29,303 nt of DNA from a virus, in IMG/VR virus record IMGVR_UViG_3300031269_000067, positions 1-29,303 of that record; one strand, 5' to 3'. Shown here piece after piece: positions 7,552 through 14,751 of this stretch (position 1 is the stretch's first letter; each line of letters opens with the position of its first letter). The notes beneath the pieces are model-generated. The model saw only the letters and a list, made by a program, of their open reading frames with translations. It had not been told where the DNA came from and did not search any database. Both the position numbers and the translations under genes were made by a program.

Positions 7552-9957
7552 ATGCCAACACTAGGAGAAAGGTTAATAACCGCAGTTCAACAATTAGAAG
7601 TCGATTCTGCACTGTTTAAACAGTTTACTCAAGGGGACGGTAGCGTAACTGTCACAACCGAAGGGGGCAGTTACCCATCACTTCAACGCTACATTGAGCA
7701 GGTGTTTAAATGGCGAGGTTCATACGCTAGTGGCGAAGACTATGTGCTTGGGCAAACTTTCAAGGAAGGCTATGCGGCTTACCGTGTTACAACGAGTTTC
7801 ACATCAACCACTTTCGGGGATGATGCGGCAAACTATGAACTTTGGTTTGATTTCACCAATGTTGTGACCGACGCAGAGGACGCACGCGACGCTTCACAAG
7901 CGGTCCTTGACGAATTTACAACCTTGTATCTTGGCGCTAAAGATACAGACCCCGCACTCGACAACGATGGGGACTCTCTCGCTGATGGCGCTATGTATTG
8001 GAACTCTACTTCCAATGTGCTCAAATTTTACGATCTTGAGAATACCATCTGGGCTGACCCTACTATAGACGGTCAATTGAGTGCTGATGCAGCCGCTGCG
8101 AGTGCAGCGGTAGCCAATGCAGCTACGGCTACCAAGGCGGATAGGGATATGCTAAACGTTGACAACAACAGCATCGGGACAGCTTTGTTGAGTACCCAAG
8201 TGATGGCGTTGCTTAATGCTATCAACACTAGCTCAGGTTACATCCGTGAGGGGCAGTTTGACGCATCGGGTGGTATCTACCCAGTTGATGCCACGGGCGA
8301 CATGTCGAGCTACACAGCTTCACGCTCAGCTTGGTATACGACAGTAGCTGGGGTAGTAGGCGGTCGCTCCCATGCGGTAGGCGATTGGGTCATTTGGAAT
8401 GGGGGCGTTGCAGATGCCATCGGGTCTTGGGATAAAGATGAATCCCCAACTTTGAATATACCAGATAGCACCATAACTAAAGCAATGTTATCCGCTGTGG
8501 TGAAAAACTTAATGCTCGAAGAAGAGCCTTATGCTAATTTTCATAAACTTTGGGAGGTCAACGGTAAAGCTCTGGGTGGAATTAAAACTTCGGGTGAGTG
8601 GTTTATCCCGCACGCAGAGATTGCTGGGGCAAGCGAAACTACTGACAGCAGTTTCGCAAATGTGGTGCTAGCTTATCGGATTGAAGACAAAGTAGTTTTT
8701 TACATCCGCGACAATGGCCAAGTGTTTATCCCACAATTAGTTTTAAATCTAAACATTAATGAGGATTTTAAATTTGTTGAACGGTTAGCGCTGGCTAACT
8801 CGAATTACCCTGATGCTGTGCTTAAAACTGGCGTGACACCTTTTACCATTACAGGCAAATTTCCTGTTGAACCATTGTTTGTTGTGTCATTTCAGGATGA
8901 CGACGCTATCGACAACCCCACTGATTCTGGACACGGCAAAAGTGGTGGTTTTTTCTCACGCGCCCGACCAGTCCTAAAACAGTTTGGGATGACCGCAAGC
9001 GAGGGGGTAATCATGCGGCCACAGTGGGATGACACTCTATCGTCGCAAGCTTCGTATATACAATCTAGAGCTGTCCAGAATGTGGAAGGTTGGGAGCTGA
9101 CTAACCACAGCCGAAACCATACTGTGCCATCAAGTTCAGGCTACGACCCTTACGAGGAGTGGGTGCGGTCGGTGGATGTGGCCAAGTCAGGCGGTATGCA
9201 TTTTAAGAATGCTGTGTATCCTGGAGGCCACTCAAGTCATGAGATGCGTGAGGTGGTGAGGATTCGGCATCGCTGCGGTCAAGGAATCAATGACTTCGGG
9301 ATGCAAAGCTCTTACTTTAACCGATCACCTTTAATCTCCTATAACCTAGTTCGCTACGTTCTGGACGCATCTGGGGGGTTTGGATCCAACCAAGTTGCGC
9401 CCCACGCTGAACGTCAACTAGCTAGCTGGAAGTCCATGATTGATCAAGGGATCGCACTCAAAAACGCTGGGCAACGGGTATGGTTAATCCTAGAATCTCA
9501 CTGGTATAAAGGAGAGTGGACAAACTGGAACACAGCGGGGGCTTTAGCTGACACCTATGCAGGGGGAGCCCTTCCAAGCGACCCGTCAACGTGGGGTGCG
9601 GGTGAAGCCGCTTACGATTCTGATTGGGTTATTCAAACCTTAAAAGACGGATCAGGGAATATCGTAACACCAACTGGCGAACTGACTAAGGCGGATTGTG
9701 CCGTTCCTGATGGTTGGCGTCCGCAGAACGACTGTCGCCTGCACGACCTTTACGAACTGTGTGCATACATGCAGGCCGCGTCAGACGATGTGACGGTCGT
9801 AAACACCGACCGCGCAATGGATTTGATGGCTAACATCGCAGACGTTGGAGATTTTACAAATGGTGGATTAGGTCGAGGTGACCCTGAAGCTGTTTTAAAC
9901 TATCCTCACTACGTAGTGGGAGCAGACGGTAGGTCGTCATTCAACCCTTCACTGTAA
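7552..9957 (+). CDS. Tailspike with NodB-type polysaccharide deacetylase domain
   Basis: An 801-residue protein. The N-terminal 150 residues include SGEDYVLGQTFKEGYAAYRV and the tail-fibre signature YLGAKDTDPALDNDGDSLADGAMYWNS split around residue 130, which attach fibres to phage tails in many lineages. An alanine-rich helical linker follows (about 178-195). From about residue 435 the protein follows the NodB fold: an acidic metal motif SFQDDDA (446-452), the zinc-binding NHSRNH (518-523, matching H-[ST]-x-x-H), an AVYPGG segment (554-559, in the place of the R-x-P-Y-G motif), and a late ESHW (648-651, His650 in the place of the L-x-x-H motif). The expected reaction is removal of acetyl groups from capsule or exopolysaccharide during adsorption. 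The first motif is atypical (QDDD rather than TFDDG), so activity is not assured. Confidence 0.72.
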   Translation: MPTLGERLITAVQQLEVDSALFKQFTQGDGSVTVTTEGGSYPSLQRYIEQVFKWRGSYASGEDYVLGQTFKEGYAAYRVTTSFTSTTFGDDAANYELWFDFTNVVTDAEDARDASQAVLDEFTTLYLGAKDTDPALDNDGDSLADGAMYWNSTSNVLKFYDLENTIWADPTIDGQLSADAAAASAAVANAATATKADRDMLNVDNNSIGTALLSTQVMALLNAINTSSGYIREGQFDASGGIYPVDATGDMSSYTASRSAWYTTVAGVVGGRSHAVGDWVIWNGGVADAIGSWDKDESPTLNIPDSTITKAMLSAVVKNLMLEEEPYANFHKLWEVNGKALGGIKTSGEWFIPHAEIAGASETTDSSFANVVLAYRIEDKVVFYIRDNGQVFIPQLVLNLNINEDFKFVERLALANSNYPDAVLKTGVTPFTITGKFPVEPLFVVSFQDDDAIDNPTDSGHGKSGGFFSRARPVLKQFGMTASEGVIMRPQWDDTLSSQASYIQSRAVQNVEGWELTNHSRNHTVPSSSGYDPYEEWVRSVDVAKSGGMHFKNAVYPGGHSSHEMREVVRIRHRCGQGINDFGMQSSYFNRSPLISYNLVRYVLDASGGFGSNQVAPHAERQLASWKSMIDQGIALKNAGQRVWLILESHWYKGEWTNWNTAGALADTYAGGALPSDPSTWGAGEAAYDSDWVIQTLKDGSGNIVTPTGELTKADCAVPDGWRPQNDCRLHDLYELCAYMQAASDDVTVVNTDRAMDLMANIADVGDFTNGGLGRGDPEAVLNYPHYVVGADGRSSFNPSL

Positions 9958-9976
9958 AACTTAGAGACAATATATT

Positions 9977-10954
9977 ATGGCAAAAGTAATCAAACTATCA
10001 GGTGCGCTCACTGGGAATCTTGCGTTTCCCACAATATCCAAATTTGGTTTTGGGCTAAACGAGGTTGTTCAAAGCTATCTTTCGCGTATGGATGCTGCGG
10101 GCATGGCATGGACAACCGATCAAACCACAGCTTGGAACACGTTTGCCCTTGAAGGTGTGAACAGTGGTTGGCTTAGCAAGCTAATGGCTGTCTACCCCAT
10201 GTTTGGCGATAGCGTAGCAGCGGCGAGGATACCATTTACTAGCCCTCTAAATACAAATGCCATATTGGAGCACCCATCAACCGACCCTACTAGTCTCTAC
10301 CATGCAGCCGCAAATGGTATGTATGAGGGTGTTTTTGGTTTTGCCACCACATCGACAACGACGAATGAGCGTGTCTTGATCGACCTGACTGTTTCCCAGC
10401 AGATTCAAAAATCGGGTGCATTTGCCAACGGTGGAGTAAATGCAGGCGGGTTCCATTTCGTCTGGAACGCTTTTGCAGACTCGGCTAGGCTTCGGGCTGG
10501 ATCATTAGGTCGGCGTGATGGATCGACAGCATCATTTGGAACTAACGCGATTTCTGGGGGTGCGGGAACCCTTAGCTTAATGACTCTTAATGATGGGGCA
10601 AACAGATCGACACCAGCAAGCTACGATGAGTCAAGCGACCGCGTGTTACTAGTTAGTCAAGATGCCCCAACACAGACCGATGGCGACAAAAAAATCCTCG
10701 CAGGTTCTCCCACAAATCTCGTAGCGGCGACAGGAACGACTCTAGGACCCATAACACCCGACGCAGACACGTTGGCGACTAAATTTGGCGTCAACTGTCG
10801 TGCTCAAGCGCTCGGAGCACCTGCTGTGTATGACAGATTAGACCCCGCCGTCCGTGTTAAATGGGTCGGGTTAGACGATGGCTCAATGACAGCAGCGATG
10901 CAGTTATCAATGGCAACTGCCATCTTGGAGCTTAAAGCCTCACTTTACGCTTAA
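9977..10954 (+). CDS. Fibre-like tail protein, partner of the tailspike
   Basis: A 325-residue protein beginning 19 bases after the tailspike stop. Around residues 35-85 it reads as a helical region followed by SGWLSKLMAVYPMFGDS, then AARIPFTSPLN. This pattern (short helix, W-x-K-L-x-x-x-Y-P, then G and N-L) recurs at the base of receptor-binding fibre domains in phages and prophages. The rest is rich in Thr, Ser, Ala and Gly with beta-like strands, such as a lectin-like or jelly-roll domain would show. No signal peptide, membrane segment or catalytic motif is visible. A role in host attachment or as a spike cap is inferred from its neighbour and composition. Confidence 0.5.
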   Translation: MAKVIKLSGALTGNLAFPTISKFGFGLNEVVQSYLSRMDAAGMAWTTDQTTAWNTFALEGVNSGWLSKLMAVYPMFGDSVAAARIPFTSPLNTNAILEHPSTDPTSLYHAAANGMYEGVFGFATTSTTTNERVLIDLTVSQQIQKSGAFANGGVNAGGFHFVWNAFADSARLRAGSLGRRDGSTASFGTNAISGGAGTLSLMTLNDGANRSTPASYDESSDRVLLVSQDAPTQTDGDKKILAGSPTNLVAATGTTLGPITPDADTLATKFGVNCRAQALGAPAVYDRLDPAVRVKWVGLDDGSMTAAMQLSMATAILELKASLYA

Positions 10955-10980
10955 ATACGTGGTCCGGGGTATTAACTAAT

Positions 10981-11139
10981 ATGACAAACATTGACTTATC
11001 TAAATCGTATATACCAACTGTTCTGGTTGTGAGCTTTGCTATTGCCGTCTTAGCTGGGTTGTCCGCTTTTGCAACTTATAATGCCAAGGTCGCAGCCGTC
11101 GAAGCTGCGACCACAGACGAAGGACTGAACGCAATCTAG
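10981..11139 (+). CDS. Small single-span membrane protein, holin candidate
   Basis: A 52-residue frame with ATG at 10981. Residues about 11-31 form one clear membrane segment (IPTVLVVSFAIAVLAG), followed by an alanine-rich and then acidic tail. The stop is two bases before the next gene, which also has one membrane segment. Small one-span proteins at the start of a lysis block can be holins, antiholins or membrane anchors. The call comes from size, topology and neighbours only. Confidence 0.5.
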   Translation: MTNIDLSKSYIPTVLVVSFAIAVLAGLSAFATYNAKVAAVEAATTDEGLNAI

Positions 11140-11141
11140 TT

Positions 11142-11561
11142 ATGACCGAGCCAAACCACGACCACCGAATCACGACTGTAGAGGGCCGCACTAAAACGCT
11201 GGAGGCCAACTTTAACGCGTTTACGGGTCGCTACGAGCAGGACAGAAAAGACGACAAAAACACATCCGATTTGATGTTTACGAAACTCAATGAGATCGCA
11301 AACGACCAGTCACAGCAGGAGGGCAGTCGCGGTAGAATCTCAGGGGCGTTGCTACTCACCGTGATTGCAGTCGTTGTAACCGTCGTTGTGCCTGCCACCG
11401 GACTGCTGGCGTCATTTGTTTGGCAGGTCGTAACTCCCATCGCTCAGATTGTAGAAGAGGAAAAAACAACCCGCACTAAAAACCATGAGCAACTCATAGA
11501 CGTGCGCATCAACCAAGCCCGTATCGACGAGCGGCAGCAATTTATCCTACAAAATCCATGA
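11142..11561 (+). CDS. Coiled-coil protein with one membrane segment, lysis-module candidate
   Basis: A 139-residue protein. Residues 1-60 are polar and helical with a heptad look (RITTVEGRTKTLEANFNAF, then FTKLNEIANDQ). Residues about 67-97 form a strongly hydrophobic membrane segment (GALLLTVIAVVVTVVV). Residues 100-139 are again charged and helical. This layout recalls XhlA-type lysis-associated proteins and membrane-anchored spanin subunits, but no specific family can be claimed. It starts two bases after the preceding small membrane gene and its stop overlaps the next ATG (ATGA), so the three are coupled. Confidence 0.5.
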   Translation: MTEPNHDHRITTVEGRTKTLEANFNAFTGRYEQDRKDDKNTSDLMFTKLNEIANDQSQQEGSRGRISGALLLTVIAVVVTVVVPATGLLASFVWQVVTPIAQIVEEEKTTRTKNHEQLIDVRINQARIDERQQFILQNP

Positions 11562-12031
11562 AAACATTTACTATATCAGAATTTAGGGCAGCGGCACACG
11601 AGGAATACCCAAATGCAGTAATCTCTTTGTTTGATCGTGACAGGCATGTGTTGACAAAAGCAGCTTGGAATAAGCTGCACAGAGATTTTGTGTTCTTACT
11701 ACAAACGGAAGGATTATCCGAATATGGCATCAGCCTGTCGAAAGGTGAGGATCAAAGATTTGAAATCAATGACTGCGATGATTACATGATCCACTTTATG
11801 TCATACGTCAGTAAGCGTCACGCAAAAACTCCAGGAGTTACAAACGCACTTGCCAAACTTTGTATGCTCTATAATGTTGAAGGTGATCCACGAAGAGCAC
11901 ACGCCATCATTGCACCATTTTTTATTGAGCGGGACAACTTAGTTTGCCGCGCACTAGAACCACAACCCAACGGAGGATTATTCAGATGCACATTACCAGA
12001 AAGACACTCTTGTTACTCGCTCTTTGGGTAG
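11558..12031 (+). CDS. Putative transglutaminase-like cysteine peptidase (C93-like), endolysin candidate
   Basis: A 157-residue protein. Motifs in order are INDCDDYM with Cys73, RRAHAIIAPF with His115, and LEPQPNG with Glu134. A Cys in a D-C-[DE]-D-[YF] motif at the start of a helix, a later H-A strand and a downstream acidic residue is the arrangement of bacterial transglutaminase-like cysteine proteinases such as LapG (peptidase C93). I infer a related fold; the substrate is unknown. It sits among small membrane and lipoprotein genes and no classic lysozyme or amidase is visible in this window, so a cell-wall or envelope target is possible. Its C-terminal 46 bases overlap a small lipoprotein gene in another frame. 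Confidence 0.45.
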   Translation: MKTFTISEFRAAAHEEYPNAVISLFDRDRHVLTKAAWNKLHRDFVFLLQTEGLSEYGISLSKGEDQRFEINDCDDYMIHFMSYVSKRHAKTPGVTNALAKLCMLYNVEGDPRRAHAIIAPFFIERDNLVCRALEPQPNGGLFRCTLPERHSCYSLFG

Positions 12032-12102
12032 CTAGCTTCACGGCTGGTTGCTCCACAAGTGATAACGCAATACAACCGATACCAGACTCATATTATGAAT
12101 AA
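11986..12102 (+). CDS. Tiny lipoprotein embedded in the end of the previous gene
   Basis: A 38-residue frame from ATG 11986 to TAA 12102. The N-terminus is basic (MHITRK), followed by a hydrophobic stretch (LLLLALWVAS) and TAGC with Cys22, a plausible lipobox, then a short tail of 16 residues containing two prolines. GGAGG at 11972-11976 is nine bases before the ATG, one of the few good Shine-Dalgarno sites in the window. It overlaps the preceding gene by 46 bases and the next lipoprotein start by eight bases. Nested short lipoproteins are typical of Rz1-type outer membrane spanins, but this tail is shorter than usual, so that role is only a guess. Confidence 0.45.
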   Translation: MHITRKTLLLLALWVASFTAGCSTSDNAIQPIPDSYYE

Positions 12103-12478
12103 AATAATCATGCTATTATTACTATCTTGCTGCCTAGCGGTGACGGGGTGTAACACCATCAATCAATGGACGGAAGATAATCCAACAGAAGCGCAGTATG
12201 CAAAAAATGTTCTCCTGACTGGGCTTTACTTTGTTGCGGCAAACAACCCAAAAGTCAGCGCCTACAAAGAGCAGATCGCAGAGCTCATTAAATCACAAGG
12301 CAACGTGACGCCAGAACGCCTTGCACTGACCCTTCAGCAAGAGCTGGGGCGTTACTTAGACAAAGCGACACAGGACGAACTATACTCTATATGGGTAGAA
12401 GAACTGCAAAATACAAAGTCAAACTTCCCCGCCAATGGCCTTTACTCACTCCAACTAGCTGACTCTCTGGATATATGA
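12095..12478 (+). CDS. Lipoprotein of the lysis-like block
   Basis: A 127-residue protein from ATG 12095. A GTG at 12059 in frame would put twelve polar residues before the signal peptide and is rejected. The signal peptide has a Lys near the start, a leucine-rich core and AVTGC with Cys19 as the lipobox. The mature part is helical (QWTEDNPTEAQYAKNVLL; LALTLQQELGRYLDKAT) without cysteines or catalytic motifs. It should be exported and lipid-anchored, in a Gram-negative host probably in the outer membrane. Overlaps at both ends (eight bases before, ATGA after) make it part of one translational unit. An outer-membrane spanin or adsorption-blocking role is possible. Confidence 0.6.
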   Translation: MNKIIMLLLLSCCLAVTGCNTINQWTEDNPTEAQYAKNVLLTGLYFVAANNPKVSAYKEQIAELIKSQGNVTPERLALTLQQELGRYLDKATQDELYSIWVEELQNTKSNFPANGLYSLQLADSLDI

Positions 12479-12741
12479 AATACTTCCTACTACTAATCTT
12501 ATCTTGTTGTACCTTGGCGGCACAAGAACTCAATCTTACACCAGAACTACTGGAAAAACCATTCTTTGAGTGGGAATGGAACATCACAACCTTACTTGTG
12601 ATCTCCATGTTTGCAGGGCGCGTTATCAACTACGCAAAGGTCAACGGAGGCATCAGAGGCCTTGGCCGAGCTTTGTGGTTTGGTGGCATTGTAGGCGAGA
12701 ATACTCCGAAACAAAAAGATGGCAAGAGCGGCAAAGTTTAA
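12475..12741 (+). CDS. Small exported or membrane protein
   Basis: An 88-residue protein. Residues 1-16 look like a signal peptide (KYFLLLILSCCTLAAQ, with possible cleavage after Ala16), although it could also be a membrane anchor. A second hydrophobic segment lies at about residues 36-50 (NITTLLVISMFAGRV). The C-terminal part has NGGIRGLGRALWFGG, a short pattern I associate with small proteins from marine phage lysis or tail regions, but no function is known to me. The start overlaps the lipoprotein stop (ATGA). A strong terminator begins ten bases after its stop, so it is probably the last gene of the lysis-like transcript. Confidence 0.55.
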   Translation: MKYFLLLILSCCTLAAQELNLTPELLEKPFFEWEWNITTLLVISMFAGRVINYAKVNGGIRGLGRALWFGGIVGENTPKQKDGKSGKV

Positions 12742-12750
12742 GCCTACAGG

Positions 12751-12808
12751 CGAAAAAGAGAACCCAGTGCAAGCATGGTATGATGCCCTTGCACTGGGCT
12801 CTTTTTCG
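12751..12808 (+). terminator. Very strong intrinsic terminator closing the lysis-like block
   Basis: CGAAAAAGAG (12751-12760) and CCCAGTGCAAG (12763-12773) pair perfectly with CTTGCACTGGG (12788-12798) and CTCTTTTTCG (12799-12808). Only the AA at 12761-12762 is unpaired, and the loop is 14 bases. T- and A-tracts flank the GC core, so it could work in both directions. It begins nine bases after the stop at 12741. Confidence 0.8.
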
Positions 12809-12820
12809 GGCAACCCCCCT

Positions 12821-13237
12821 ATGCTCCAATGGATAGGGGCGGACATGTGGCTATTCCACCCAGACAAGGAGTTTCCCTTTACTTTCACCCGTGGTAACGG
12901 TGAATTAATCACGGTAGGCCAGTTTCGCGACAAGATGGTCTCGTTTGGCACCGATGGGGGTTCTATCCCAGATTACATTCGCGGCCTTCCCAACCTCTCT
13001 CGCTGGCACTACGGCGCGGCATATCTTATCCATGATTGGCTGTGGCACATCCATAAACAGGGCTGGGGAGTATACACTTTTCAAGAGACAAATATCATTC
13101 TTTGCGAGGCTGTGAAGACTTTGATCGAAACAGGCTACGTCGGCCATGATACTTTTAAGGGCGATGCAGGCACGACGATGAATATTCATCGTGGCGTTTC
13201 CTCGTTTTTTGGGCATAAGATTTGGAGTAGGGAATAA
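12821..13237 (+). CDS. DUF1353 family phage protein
   Basis: A protein of 138 residues with this start. It shows the DUF1353 pattern: an N-terminal WLFHPDKEFPFTF strand, then SFGTDGGSIPDYIRG (family GF-x-TD-x-x-S-x-P), then RWHYGAAYLIHDWLWH (family A-x-x-x-HD-x-x-Y). Function is not established for the family; the HD pair and TDG suggest a metal site or structural role. The frame is open back to ATG 12719, but those 34 extra codons run straight through the strong terminator hairpin at 12751-12808. I therefore prefer ATG 12821. ATG 12845, preceded by AGGGG at 12835-12839, is a third option. The stop is one base before the next gene. Confidence 0.65.
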   Translation: MLQWIGADMWLFHPDKEFPFTFTRGNGELITVGQFRDKMVSFGTDGGSIPDYIRGLPNLSRWHYGAAYLIHDWLWHIHKQGWGVYTFQETNIILCEAVKTLIETGYVGHDTFKGDAGTTMNIHRGVSSFFGHKIWSRE

Positions 13238-13238
13238 C

Positions 13239-14354
13239 ATGGCGTCTACCGCATATAAACAAGCATACAAAGAGGCACTAGCGGCAGCTAAGAGCAATGT
13301 GGTGATGCTGCACACTCTTGAAATTACCAGCGAGCTAGCTTCTACGGAGGTAAAAGATATTGATGTCTGTTTTGTTGTAGATGATACGAGTTCTATGTCA
13401 AGTGAAATCAATAGCCTGGTGACGGTGCTCCCTGCCGTTGTCACTAGCCTTTCAGAACGTTTTAGAACAGTGCGTGTCGGGCTGACTAGGTTTAAAGATG
13501 AAGACGACACTACGGTAGTCAAAAACCTAACAACAGATGTCGCTTCTGTGCAAGCGGAGATGGCGGCTTTGGTGGCAAGCGGAGGCGGTGATGGTCCAGA
13601 GAATGGTTTCGGTGCTACCGTACAGGCAGCACAATCTATGGTGTGGTCTACCTCTTACAGCACCCGCCGTAACATTGTTTTGATCACCGATGCGGTAAGT
13701 TTTGAGACAGGCGACGAGGGGAATAGCGGCATAAATCATACTGCTGGTGCGACAGAACAGCAGGCCCTGGACGCTTTGACTTCTCGTAATATACGATTTA
13801 TTCTAGGAGCCACATCTTCTTTTTCTAACTACAACTACGGAAACTTGGTAGCTGATACAAATGGGGTAGTGGTGCCTAGATTTCATGTAGATCCACTAGA
13901 AGATTTAGTGGCTGCACTGAAGTTAGTTCTAGTGGTAGACCCTAACCTAGAGCCCATATACATTATACAAGCAAGGCAACCATATGAGCTGACTTTGGAG
14001 AACGGGGAATCCAAAGTATTCGAACCTGTTGCTTTCCGTTTCACACTACCTGGGCAAGATGACCAAGGTTTGCAAGACCTCAACATCACAATCGATAATG
14101 TCGACAAACGTATAGGTGATTGGGTGGAAGCTGCAAGTGCTTATGATGCTCCCGCCTTAGTCCGTTACCGACCTTACCTAAGTACAGATCTGACCACACC
14201 CCAAATGGACCCTCCCTTGACTCTTACTCTCAGTGATATCAAGCGAACCTCTTTTGAGGTATCGGGTCGCGCCAGTGTCGCTGATATTGTCAATTTAAAG
14301 TTCCTCCGCTTGCTTTATTTGCGCAGTCGCTTCCCATCACTCGGCAACACTTAA
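13239..14354 (+). CDS. DUF1833-type tail protein with inserted von Willebrand A domain
   Basis: A 371-residue protein from ATG 13239. The first 32 residues (KEALAAAKSNVVMLHTLEI) and residues from about 238 to the end (EPIYIIQARQPYELTLENGE; VAFRFTLPG; LNITIDNVDKRI; YRPYLSTDLTTPQMDPPLTL; FPSL at the end) together make a complete DUF1833 tail-tip protein of about 170 residues. Between them, residues 33-235 form a vWA domain: the metal-ion-dependent adhesion site DDTSSM (48-53), Thr83 in VGLTRFKD, and Asp151 in VLITDA. vWA domains bind protein ligands through a divalent metal. DUF1833 proteins precede NlpC/P60 and gpJ genes, as here. An insertion displayed at the tail tip would suit receptor contact. 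An upstream in-frame GTG at 13191 lies inside the previous gene and is rejected. Confidence 0.8.
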   Translation: MASTAYKQAYKEALAAAKSNVVMLHTLEITSELASTEVKDIDVCFVVDDTSSMSSEINSLVTVLPAVVTSLSERFRTVRVGLTRFKDEDDTTVVKNLTTDVASVQAEMAALVASGGGDGPENGFGATVQAAQSMVWSTSYSTRRNIVLITDAVSFETGDEGNSGINHTAGATEQQALDALTSRNIRFILGATSSFSNYNYGNLVADTNGVVVPRFHVDPLEDLVAALKLVLVVDPNLEPIYIIQARQPYELTLENGESKVFEPVAFRFTLPGQDDQGLQDLNITIDNVDKRIGDWVEAASAYDAPALVRYRPYLSTDLTTPQMDPPLTLTLSDIKRTSFEVSGRASVADIVNLKFLRLLYLRSRFPSLGNT

Positions 14355-14355
14355 T

Positions 14356-14751
14356 ATGAACAACTTGACACAATACATAGGAAAACCGTATGCCGTGCTT
14401 GGTAGGGGGCCTGATGAGTTTGATTGTTGGGGACTTGTAATGCACTTCTATGAAAAAGAGTGGGGCGTTAAGCTGCCCAACCAACCAGTTGAAGCAAGCG
14501 ACATCATCGAAGTGTTAAAAGCCTTCAAGGTATCAACCGCACATAAAGATTGGATGCCTACTGAAACGCCTGTGCAGGGGTCTGTCGTGGTAGCTGGACG
14601 CAATCGATTCTTTTCACATGCAGGCGTTTACATCGAGGGTGGTCATGTGTTACATACAACCAAAGAAGCAGGCGCTTCGTGTGTGCAATCGATTAAAGGT
14701 TTTCGTAATAGCTACCAGCATACCAGCTTCTTTAACTACCAATCAAAATGA
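14356..14751 (+). CDS. NlpC/P60-family tail-tip peptidase
   Basis: A 131-residue protein of the C40 cysteine peptidase type. FDCWGLVMHFY places the catalytic Cys at residue 24 at the head of a helix, SHAGVYIEGG gives the catalytic His88, and VLHTT gives a possible third residue at His100. Family members in this position (between DUF1833 and gpJ, as in lambda gpK) cut peptidoglycan cross-links during genome entry or help assemble the tail tip. There is no signal peptide, consistent with delivery as part of the virion. It starts one base after the previous stop and overlaps the next start (ATGA). Confidence 0.85.
   Translation: MNNLTQYIGKPYAVLGRGPDEFDCWGLVMHFYEKEWGVKLPNQPVEASDIIEVLKAFKVSTAHKDWMPTETPVQGSVVVAGRNRFFSHAGVYIEGGHVLHTTKEAGASCVQSIKGFRNSYQHTSFFNYQSK

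Noticed and set aside
13191-13238. GTG start extending the vWA/DUF1833 protein upstream
   Set aside because: It lies inside the preceding DUF1353 gene; ATG 13239 has GGAG upstream and gives the normal DUF1833 N-terminus.
12905-13522. 205-codon open frame on the - strand
   Set aside because: It lies opposite the DUF1353 and vWA coding frames, both of which have recognisable motifs; no motif or promoter on the - strand.
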